This document shows, one piece after another, positions 7,226 through 13,194 of a DNA stretch of 25,816 bases. Numbering within the stretch: the stretch's first letter is position 1; every line of letters begins with the position of its first letter. Position numbers and translations under genes: made by a program. The notes beneath the pieces were generated by a model. It ran no database searches. It saw only the letters and a program-made list of their open reading frames with translations, and was not told where the DNA came from. Source of the DNA: a virus; IMG/VR virus record IMGVR_UViG_3300044798_000065, positions 1 through 25,816 of that record. The stretch is one strand, 5' to 3'.

Positions 7226-7306
7226 TTACCCCAACTTGTTTTTTATGATTTTACAAACAACGTAAAGAATTATTCCACCTATTACAAACCCTAAAAACCA
7301 ACTCAT
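7226..7306 (-). CDS. 26-aa single-helix membrane peptide in the lysis cassette
   Basis: A very short frame of 26 residues, MSWFLGFVIGGIILYVVC followed by KIIKNKLG. It is one membrane helix with a basic C-terminal tail. GGAG lies 9 nt before the ATG. It fits exactly between its neighbours: the holin candidate's stop is 1 nt before its start and its own stop is 1 nt before the long spanin-like start. That exact fit and the clean helix-plus-lysine design argue that it is real. It may be a small holin, antiholin or spanin helper; no family recognised. Confidence 0.55.
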   Translation of the reverse strand: MSWFLGFVIGGIILYVVCKIIKNKLG

Positions 7307-7307
7307 G

Positions 7308-7508
7308 TTATTGTTCTCCTTTTTTATCAAATCTGCCTATTTTTTGTACTACACTAATACCAGCAAACAAGCCTAAAGACCATAAGCTTATTGTTACAAA
7401 GTTGTCTTCATTAATTTTATTACAGAATCTAAGAATTAAAGAAATTAAAAATATTTCTTGTGCAAAAAAATATTTACGTCCACCAAACCAGTCATAAACT
7501 TTTTTCAC
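7308..7508 (-). CDS. Two-helix membrane protein, holin candidate
   Basis: 66 aa. After WFGGRKYF at 8-15 come two hydrophobic segments, about 17-30 (EIFLISLILRF) and 42-58 (ISLWSLGLFAGISVV), then a charged C-terminus. The GGRKxF start plus two helices is a pattern I associate with small phage membrane proteins next to endolysin genes. It overlaps the endolysin stop by 4 nt, so it is co-translated with it. Holins make the inner-membrane lesions that release endolysin. Position and topology suggest this role; sequence alone does not prove it. Confidence 0.5.
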   Translation of the reverse strand: MKKVYDWFGGRKYFFAQEIFLISLILRFCNKINEDNFVTISLWSLGLFAGISVVQKIGRFDKKGEQ

Positions 7509-7903
7509 TGTTTTAACTCAATATGCCAAGCATCTTGAAAATCATCATTGCGTATGTCGTTATCTCCGTTCCAATCTGCTCCTACTCTTATTTTAATATC
7601 CATAGCTGCTGCTAACCCTACTATTATTCCGAGAAGATAATATACTTGTTCAATGTCTTTAGGTTTAGTCATATCTGGATAAGGACAAGGGGCTATGTCT
7701 ACAGCCTCGCTAGGATAAGATAAATGTTTAGAATTAAGCGTTTTCGTCTTACCTTCGTCTAATAATTCTTTTTGACGCTCGGCAGTTCTATGTCCTTCCG
7801 TAATACTAAAATCAACAATCTTGATAGCAGAGCATAAAACACGTTGTAATTTGGGATGAATACCACTCATTAAGGTTTTTGATTTATCACCGAATTGAGG
7901 CAT
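7505..7903 (-). CDS. M15-type peptidoglycan peptidase (endolysin)
   Basis: 132 aa. Zinc-peptidase M15 (VanY / L-alanoyl-D-glutamate peptidase) features: GHRTAERQ at 37-44, SKHLSYPSEAVDIAP with ligands H60 and D69 (the spacing is slightly longer than the common SxHxxGxAxD), and D125-A-W-H-I-E-L with the third ligand H127. IRVGADWNGD at 105-114 is typical of this phage endolysin class. It should cut the peptide stem of peptidoglycan at lysis. No signal peptide, so it needs a holin. GGGGG about 6-10 nt upstream supports the start. Placed between two small membrane proteins. Confidence 0.9.
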   Translation of the reverse strand: MPQFGDKSKTLMSGIHPKLQRVLCSAIKIVDFSITEGHRTAERQKELLDEGKTKTLNSKHLSYPSEAVDIAPCPYPDMTKPKDIEQVYYLLGIIVGLAAAMDIKIRVGADWNGDNDIRNDDFQDAWHIELKQ

Positions 7904-7905
7904 CT

Positions 7906-8103
7906 TTAACCCCCTTGAACCGTATTTAGAATATCTTCCTTGAGTTTAATGTGTTTAAGTTGGCAAGCATCACCTGTGCTTTTTTCAAGTCCCGTAATTC
8001 GTTCTTCCGTTTTTCTTTTAAATTCTCTATCGCTGACGACATAATTAGACAGGACAAACCAAACGCCAGAAAGAAATAGGCTGGCAAAACCCAAAAATTC
8101 CAT
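7906..8103 (-). CDS. Small membrane protein with helical tail, lysis-associated
   Basis: 65 aa: a membrane helix at about 4-25 (FASLFLSGVWFVLSNYVV), then a charged, probably helical tail (REFKRKTEERITGLEKST). The AGAGG ribosome site 6 nt upstream of the ATG favours this frame over an overlapping 65-aa frame that starts at 8123. The stop is 2 nt before the endolysin start, so it belongs to the lysis operon. Proteins of this plan act as holin partners or antiholins in other phages; the role is inferred from position only. Confidence 0.6.
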   Translation of the reverse strand: MEFLGFASLFLSGVWFVLSNYVVSDREFKRKTEERITGLEKSTGDACQLKHIKLKEDILNTVQGG

Positions 8104-8140
8104 AAGTACCTCTTGCTAAACATGATGTTAAAACCTCATA

Positions 8141-8665
8141 CTATAAATGATTGACGACCTTAAAGTCAGGTGCGTCAGTAACAAACAATGCTAAAACCTT
8201 TGCCACTACTCCGTCTAATACTAAATTTTCAACAAGTGATAAAGAAACAGCATGGAAATCAAAATCAACTCTTTCATCCATGTTTTCTTTGCTGTAGTTT
8301 TTTTCATATATATCTATGATAGCTTGGTATTCAGCTTTAAGAGCATCATACTTTTCGTTAAATACCTTTTCGTTTGTGGTAAGTTTGAATTTTTGCTGTG
8401 GCGGTGTACCTTCCATTATAGGCTTGCCCACTTCGTCCTTGTCTGCGTATTCTTTAGCAAGGGCTATACGCTTTTCATTAAATTCTATAAACTCTTTACT
8501 TGGTTCAAGAGCTTTTTTAATTACTTTAGCTTCGTCGTCAATGAGTTTCTGGTTTTTTGTAATTGCGTAATTTACTTTGAATGGTGCGTTTTTGATACTT
8601 AAAATAGCTTGTTCAAAATACTGTTCAAATTCTAATACTTCGGTTCTAGTTAGTGATGCTTTCAT
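8141..8665 (-). CDS. Conserved phage protein, possibly DUF1617-like
   Basis: 174 aa, acidic and helix-rich, no membrane segment. The N-terminus (LTRTEVLEFEQYF) followed by NYAITKNQKLIDDE and then EFNEKRIALAKEYADKDEVGKP recalls a family of uncharacterised phage proteins I associate with DUF1617; this is recognition from memory and could be wrong. A near-perfect AAGGAGG site lies 6 nt before the ATG, so it should be well translated. It lies between the predicted hydrolase and the lysis cassette. Function unknown; a virion or assembly role is only a guess. Confidence 0.6.
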   Translation of the reverse strand: MKASLTRTEVLEFEQYFEQAILSIKNAPFKVNYAITKNQKLIDDEAKVIKKALEPSKEFIEFNEKRIALAKEYADKDEVGKPIMEGTPPQQKFKLTTNEKVFNEKYDALKAEYQAIIDIYEKNYSKENMDERVDFDFHAVSLSLVENLVLDGVVAKVLALFVTDAPDFKVVNHL

Positions 8666-8703
8666 TAATAATCCTCCTTAAAAAGATTTAGGTCATTGTA
8701 ACA

Positions 8704-9729
8704 TTATGTTTCTAAAAACTCTATTAAATCCTTTATATAGTATTCGTGAACTCTACCACCTGCCCCCACACCTGTAGGGTCGTCTCCTCCATAAGATATA
8801 TTAATTCCTAACCCTTCAAGATAAGTTCTCATTTGTTGTAAGCTATAATTGTGTAGGCCAGACTCATAATGATTCCGACAAAGGCGTATATTTATCCCTT
8901 TACTAACTCCTACTTGCACAAGATGTGCAAGCTCAATTCCTGATGTCTCGTATCTTTTATCCGTCGTAACAACATCAGGGTCTTGCGCTGTCCATGCGGG
9001 TGCGAAATATCCAGCGATGTAAGCTTTTTTCAAATTAGCCCTTGAATTAATTAGATAATGATACATTCTTTGTGCGCCACCAGATAAACCCATGCCGTAT
9101 ATTTTATCAAAATTTAATAATAACGCTTTTTCAACAATCATCGTATCTTCTAAAGTATGTAATATTGTGTCTTTCGGTAAAATAGTATAAGAACTTTCAC
9201 TTAAGCCAGCGGTGTTATAACTATCATCGTAAGTAATGATTTCATATCCCATAGGCGCTATTCTTGCCAAAATTTTAGCTTCTGCATATCCTCCTAACCC
9301 AGTTAACCCCATAGACAATTTTGATGGATAATCTCCAAAATGTCCGTTTATATTAAAAATAACTTTCCCTTGACCTGCGTCTACATTAATATGATAGGCA
9401 ACTATGGTTTTGGTACCAGACGTGATTGTATATTTTTTTACAATTGACCTTATAGCTCTTTGAAATCCTATTGTATAAGTCTCCGTAGAAATATTTTCTA
9501 TAACAGGGGCTTTATTAATATTTAAAAGACTGTTATATAAACTTTTTATTTCATCTACGGTTTTAGTTGATATTGCTTTTACGCCACCTGCTGCTTGTAA
9601 TTCTGCTAATCCTTTTGCTAAAGTCCAATTATTATTTGAAGGTCTTAAAACTTCATTTAATGTTGCAATATCATAATCAAGATTGTTACTATAAAAAAGG
9701 GGCAAAAAAGAGATAAAGCAATTAGCCAT
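8704..9729 (-). CDS. Predicted alpha/beta-hydrolase next to tail fibre (possible receptor esterase)
   Basis: 341 aa. Residues 212-220 (GMGLSGGAQ) form a nucleophile elbow of type GxSxG with S216 the likely catalytic serine. NGHFGD at 128-133 may supply the oxyanion hole, and H328 near the end (GGRVHEYY) with an upstream aspartate (D316/D317) could complete the triad. That order fits the alpha/beta-hydrolase fold. The first 75 residues are separate from this core and may attach it to the virion. It starts directly after the large fibre gene (TAA, A, ATG). Position suggests a tail-associated esterase or deacetylase acting on surface polysaccharide. Fold likely, substrate unknown, virion location inferred. 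Confidence 0.6.
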   Translation of the reverse strand: MANCFISFLPLFYSNNLDYDIATLNEVLRPSNNNWTLAKGLAELQAAGGVKAISTKTVDEIKSLYNSLLNINKAPVIENISTETYTIGFQRAIRSIVKKYTITSGTKTIVAYHINVDAGQGKVIFNINGHFGDYPSKLSMGLTGLGGYAEAKILARIAPMGYEIITYDDSYNTAGLSESSYTILPKDTILHTLEDTMIVEKALLLNFDKIYGMGLSGGAQRMYHYLINSRANLKKAYIAGYFAPAWTAQDPDVVTTDKRYETSGIELAHLVQVGVSKGINIRLCRNHYESGLHNYSLQQMRTYLEGLGINISYGGDDPTGVGAGGRVHEYYIKDLIEFLET

Positions 9730-9730
9730 T

Positions 9731-12172
9731 TTAAAAAATTGTTTGACTTTCTAATTCTAACGAACCAGCAAGCCTTACCCCTGTATAATTCCCACCTGAC
9801 CATATTGTTATTGTATTCGCATTAGGGTCTGGAGAACCAGTCATCCAAGTTCCTCCAGAATTATCGCCAAATAAGGGAACATAATTACCAGATACATTTT
9901 TAAAGACGACACCTGTAATTGCTATTACGCCATTACCGGAAGCCGTTGAAGAGCCAAAAGCTCCTATTATTTTTAAATCTTCTAAAAACAAAGCAGCCGT
10001 TAGAGCTTCCAATCTTACATAAGCTATGGCTCTAGTCGTTGTCCAATTTGTACCGCCAGAACTATAACTAACTGTTGGATTAAAAATTTGACTTTGTTGT
10101 ATTTTTCCTTCAACCATTTTCCATGTAGCATTTGCCGTTGTTCCTCTAAGTTCTACAGTGCCACCAGGTACTATATAAATAGGAGCATTAGTTGATAGAC
10201 TATCAATAGTATCGCCCGAAGCTGGGTAAACCGTAGCTATCTTTACACCGTTATTAATAACTCTAATTTTATAATTTAAAGCAAAAGCAGCGGGCAAAGT
10301 AACACCATAATTAGACGTTGCACACATCGTAATTATATTAATATTTGAGGTTAAAGAAACTGCGCCTTGTCCGTTACCTGCTGTAATACTGTCTGTTAAT
10401 GTATCCGACCCAGTAGCCAAGCCGTCACTTAATGCTTTTTCTGTAACAGCCAAAACTTGTGAAGTTCCAGAATAACTATTAGAAAGTTGCACAGCCCCTT
10501 TAACCGAGGTTGTAGCATCAGCAATAGATATTACAGCAGCCCCGCCTATGACTTGTCTTGTTTGGTCAAGCGCAATAGGACTTGTGGCGGTTAGATTTCC
10601 TTTTGTTAAGCTTGGCTCATAGGTAGCAGTATCAAGAGCAAAAGTATTAGCCGAAGTCATTTTTACAAAAGCAGTTGCAGAATAACTAAGAGCCGCAAGG
10701 GAAGTAAGGTTGCTTGATAAAGTTTGATAACTTCCTGCTGCCTGAAAATCAGTTGCAGCATGAGTTGATGCAGTACCCAATCCATGAACAGAAGTTCCGG
10801 TAAGCCCTATATGTGTTGTTAAATTTGATTGTACTGCCGAAGCTGCTCCAGATACATCAAAAGCCGTATATGCGTAAGTAGCAGCACTTCCTAATACAGT
10901 TGTGTCTAAGGCGAAAGTTCCGGTAGCGGTCATTTTAACAAATGATACCGAAGCAAACGACAAAGCAGATAATGAGGTTAAATTTGCATGAGCTGTCTGA
11001 TAACTTCCAGCAGGTTGCTTGCTATTAAATACATTCCAATCCGTTGAAGTTAAATAACCGTCTAAGCTTGCCGAAGCTGCGCCAAGCTTTGATTTGATTG
11101 TCGCCTGTGTTTCATCGCCTGTGTTAATTCCAGACAAACTGGCTAAAGATGTTTTCTGAGCGTCAGTAATATATCGTTTGTCTAAAGAATCCGCAATATC
11201 GGCTGTTGTTGCATCAACGCCAGCGGTTACAAGTCCTTTAGCATCGTAGGTAATTTTAGTATGGACTCCTGGCGTTATAACAATATTCGAAGCAACCTTA
11301 AGGCTTAATTGGTCGGATACAAGCTTTGCGCTTGGATATTGTACGTCTGTAGGAGAACTGAAAGCCACAACCTTATTAGCTGAATTTTCCGACGTATATC
11401 CTAAAGCCGCTTGCTTAGAATTAAATATAGTCCAGTCAGTTGATAGTAAATACCCGTTTTGCGTACCCGAAGCCTGTTTAACATTTATTGTAGTTCCACT
11501 ACCAATTACTGCATTTGCACCGCCAGTTATTGTTAAAACCGTACTACCCGATTCGGTTAAGTTACCTTTTGTCAAAGTAGGTTCATAGCTTCCGGAAGGT
11601 TGCGCTCCAATGTCCGCAGGCGTTAAAGTAATGTTGGCTATTAAAGCTTTCCCGTTGATTTGGCGTGAGGTAGGAACATAAGCCGATAAATCCTGGTCGC
11701 CTGTATTTGAACCGCTTAAAGTAGTAATCCCAAGCTTTGTCTTGATACTTGTTAAGGTTTCATCGCCTGTATTTACGCCAGTGGTATTGCTCAACTTAAC
11801 AAGGTCTAAGTCGGTGACAAAGCGTTTGTCTGTATAATCAATTATATTTGCCGAAGTAGAGCAATCAATATTTGGCACATTACCAAGTCCTATATCGGTT
11901 TTAGTTAGTACAACATCAGCACTTAAAGGGTGACTATTTATCGTCCTTATTAAATTAACTTTGACATCTAACGCTGTTTGTAAATCAGTCTGATTAGCAA
12001 GAGAGCCTATAATATGCCCCCATTCTATTTCAGGCAAAATGCCCGGTTGTGTCGGCTCTGTACCAAAAAGATATTTTTCAATACTTTCATCCGGCGCAAA
12101 ATATTCCGTAGGCGCTGATTCGCTAGGAGTCGGTGTAGTACTAAATAAATATTCTTTTATTGTATCAGCCAA
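9731..12172 (-). CDS. Large repetitive tail fibre protein
   Basis: 813 aa, low in charge and rich in S, T, A, G and N, as in trimeric fibres. Many internal repeats: INTGDE/SNTGDQ at about 133, 155 and 349; YEPTLTKGNLT at 196 and YEPSLTKGNLT at 519; and a longer pair, GSYQTAHANLTSLSALSF (389) and GSYQTLSSNLTSLAALSY (480), each followed by FVKMT and TFALDT. The N-terminus holds a duplicated element, KEYLFSTTPT and EKYLFGTEPT, possibly for baseplate attachment. The last 150 residues (from about 660) are non-repetitive and probably form the receptor-binding tip. No S74 chaperone is seen at the end. It is followed by the predicted hydrolase. Confidence 0.85.
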   Translation of the reverse strand: MADTIKEYLFSTTPTPSESAPTEYFAPDESIEKYLFGTEPTQPGILPEIEWGHIIGSLANQTDLQTALDVKVNLIRTINSHPLSADVVLTKTDIGLGNVPNIDCSTSANIIDYTDKRFVTDLDLVKLSNTTGVNTGDETLTSIKTKLGITTLSGSNTGDQDLSAYVPTSRQINGKALIANITLTPADIGAQPSGSYEPTLTKGNLTESGSTVLTITGGANAVIGSGTTINVKQASGTQNGYLLSTDWTIFNSKQAALGYTSENSANKVVAFSSPTDVQYPSAKLVSDQLSLKVASNIVITPGVHTKITYDAKGLVTAGVDATTADIADSLDKRYITDAQKTSLASLSGINTGDETQATIKSKLGAASASLDGYLTSTDWNVFNSKQPAGSYQTAHANLTSLSALSFASVSFVKMTATGTFALDTTVLGSAATYAYTAFDVSGAASAVQSNLTTHIGLTGTSVHGLGTASTHAATDFQAAGSYQTLSSNLTSLAALSYSATAFVKMTSANTFALDTATYEPSLTKGNLTATSPIALDQTRQVIGGAAVISIADATTSVKGAVQLSNSYSGTSQVLAVTEKALSDGLATGSDTLTDSITAGNGQGAVSLTSNINIITMCATSNYGVTLPAAFALNYKIRVINNGVKIATVYPASGDTIDSLSTNAPIYIVPGGTVELRGTTANATWKMVEGKIQQSQIFNPTVSYSSGGTNWTTTRAIAYVRLEALTAALFLEDLKIIGAFGSSTASGNGVIAITGVVFKNVSGNYVPLFGDNSGGTWMTGSPDPNANTITIWSGGNYTGVRLAGSLELESQTIF

Positions 12173-12176
12173 ATTT

Positions 12177-12443
12177 TTATACTCCCTGTTTAGCCTCAGA
12201 CTCTTTTGTTTTCATAGCCAGATAGAGGCTGAACTGTTTATCGTAAGTTATCTTTTTTATTTTATCTATCGGTATAGCCTCGTAAACATCTTCTGCGGTA
12301 GTGTAATTATACATTCCATTAAGTACACTATGGGCTACTTCGTTAAAGTTTTCCTCTGATTTATCCCAGTAGATAATCTTAACCCCCCAAAATTTAGGCA
12401 ATCCTACTACTTCTTGAATCGATTCATTTGTAATTTGGTTCAT
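12177..12443 (-). CDS. Unknown 88-aa protein upstream of the tail fibre
   Basis: 88 aa, mixed charge, no membrane segment or known motif. The N-terminal third (VVGLPKFWGVKIIYWDKSEENF) is followed by helical-looking sequence. An AGGGGG site 5 nt before the ATG supports translation, and it ends 4 nt before the fibre start, which suggests coupling. Since the moron interrupts the operon just upstream, it may need its own promoter or read-through from the right. It could be a fibre chaperone or connector; the function cannot be read from the sequence. Confidence 0.6.
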   Translation of the reverse strand: MNQITNESIQEVVGLPKFWGVKIIYWDKSEENFNEVAHSVLNGMYNYTTAEDVYEAIPIDKIKKITYDKQFSLYLAMKTKESEAKQGV

Positions 12444-12475
12444 AAATCCCCCTGTAAAATCATATAGTTATAATT

Positions 12476-12497
12476 TATCAGAAAAATATCAGAAAAA
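12476..12497 (+). repeat. Two perfect tandem copies of an 11-bp A-tract repeat
   Basis: TATCAGAAAAA occurs at 12476-12486 and again at 12487-12497, ending 1 bp before the -35 hexamer of the moron promoter. The 11-bp period is close to one helical turn, so the A-tracts lie on one DNA face. This could be an UP element, a bend or a pair of operator half-sites. Confidence 0.7.
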
Positions 12498-12498
12498 C

Positions 12499-12528
12499 TT
12501 GACAAGGATGCCCTTCCTGTGGTACTAT
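12499..12528 (+). promoter_or_regulatory. Sigma-70 type promoter of the plus-strand moron
   Basis: TTGACA at 12499-12504 matches the -35 consensus exactly, and TACTAT at 12523-12528 matches 5 of 6 -10 positions, with an 18-bp spacer. The start point would fall near 12535. It points away from the phage operon and towards the 110-aa gene, so these two genes can be transcribed independently of the late operon. Confidence 0.75.
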
Positions 12529-12536
12529 TATAGGTA

Positions 12537-12550
12537 GGTTGAGGGCAGAG
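12537..12550 (+). repeat. Left arm of a long-range inverted repeat in the moron leader
   Basis: GGTTGAGGGCA (12537-12547) is the exact reverse complement of 12908-12918. Adding 12548-12550 extends the plus-strand RNA pairing to 14 bp with one G-U pair. It lies at the predicted 5' end of the transcript, just before the AGGAAGG ribosome site of the first gene. Confidence 0.7.
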
Positions 12551-12565
12551 AAAGGAAGGACGACA

Positions 12566-12898
12566 ATGACAAGAATCGAAAAAATCAATGAAATGCTTAA
12601 GAACTTTGATTGCTCGATTACACTTCATCACAGTTACGAAAACGAGTTTGAAACAGGAATTGTTACAGCCACAGTAAGTCTTGATTCTATCAACTATGCT
12701 ATTATCGCAAAAACATTTAAGAGACAGGACGTCATAATGAAACTTAGATTCCTGGAGATTACAGACTCTAACGGCAATTTTCTTAGCGAGCAAGCTCTTG
12801 CAAAATTGCAAATCAAAACTGAAACGCACCAAATTGAGGACAAAATTTACACAAAACTTGCAAAGCTTGCTGAATCTGTCCACGAAAGGATTATCTAA
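12566..12898 (+). CDS. Unknown 110-aa moron protein
   Basis: 110 aa from the ATG at 12566, with AGGAAGG 6 nt upstream; an in-frame TTG at 12539 is ignored because it precedes this site and sits in the inverted-repeat arm. Soluble, mixed charge, no signal peptide, no clear helix-turn-helix. The middle alternates hydrophobic and polar residues (TGIVTATVSLDSINYAII), suggesting a beta-sheet, and the C-terminal third is helical (KIYTKLAKLAESVHERI). It runs opposite to the surrounding tail genes and has its own promoter, the definition of a moron. The lipoprotein gene follows 35 nt after its stop. Function unknown; a role in lysogenic conversion or defence is inference. Confidence 0.7.
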   Translation: MTRIEKINEMLKNFDCSITLHHSYENEFETGIVTATVSLDSINYAIIAKTFKRQDVIMKLRFLEITDSNGNFLSEQALAKLQIKTETHQIEDKIYTKLAKLAESVHERII

Positions 12899-12904
12899 AT
12901 AACC

Positions 12905-12918
12905 CTTTGCCCTCAACC
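12905..12918 (+). repeat. Right arm of the long-range inverted repeat, before the lipoprotein ribosome site
   Basis: CTTTGCCCTCAACC pairs with the leader arm at 12537-12550. It lies a few nt before the AAAGGAGG site of the lipoprotein gene. A weaker local hairpin (CCTTT at 12904-12908 with AAAGG at 12922-12926) would cover that site and excludes the long-range pairing, so a switch is conceivable. Confidence 0.6.
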
Positions 12919-12933
12919 AAAAAAGGAGGCTAC

Positions 12934-13167
12934 ATGAAGAGAATTTTAATTGTTTTGGAATTAAGTTTAATGGCTGTCGCTTGCGGGCAGGCGCCTGACT
13001 GTGATGATTGTATAAGCGTATATCTTTCTTGTAAACCTGAGTATTTATCAACATATGGAGGAGCATGCGGTATTGTAAACGAAGAAACTGTAGCAACTTG
13101 CAAAGAAGAAAACGGACAGTATTATAGAATAAGAAAAATAGACCCACGGGAACCTGACAAGTTTTAA
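12934..13167 (+). CDS. Small cysteine-rich predicted lipoprotein (moron)
   Basis: 77 aa from the ATG at 12934, with AAGGAGG 5 nt upstream; an in-frame TTG at 12907 is not used. The N-terminus MKRILIVLELSLMAVAC is a short signal sequence ending in AVAC, a near-lipobox with the lipidated cysteine at 17. Five more cysteines (positions about 22, 25, 32, 46 and 56) in a 60-residue secreted domain suggest disulphides, and thus a periplasmic or outer-membrane location. Small phage lipoproteins of this build (Llp of T5, Cor of phi80-type phages) block the receptor against superinfection; I infer a similar role from location and shape, not from sequence likeness. Confidence 0.7.
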   Translation: MKRILIVLELSLMAVACGQAPDCDDCISVYLSCKPEYLSTYGGACGIVNEETVATCKEENGQYYRIRKIDPREPDKF

Positions 13168-13194
13168 ATAATATATAAAAAATAAAAATAACCA

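Noticed and set aside
7926-8123. 65-aa minus-strand frame overlapping the small lysis membrane protein
   Set aside because: Not listed as a gene because the ribosome site serves the 8103 frame; kept as a low-interest finding only.
8252-8602. A 116-aa plus-strand frame rich in Phe and Val opposite the DUF1617-like gene
   Set aside because: Mirror of the lysine- and glutamate-rich minus-strand gene, which has an AAGGAGG site; no start signal on the plus strand.
12444-12498. A divergent minus-strand promoter for the 88-aa gene and fibre (TTGTCA overlapping the plus-strand -35)
   Set aside because: No good -10 at 16-18 bp; the nearest (TGATAA) is at about 19 bp, so the support is too weak.
13168-13194. 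Terminator between the moron lipoprotein and the collar fibre gene
   Set aside because: The 27-bp gap is A/T-rich but has no stem.
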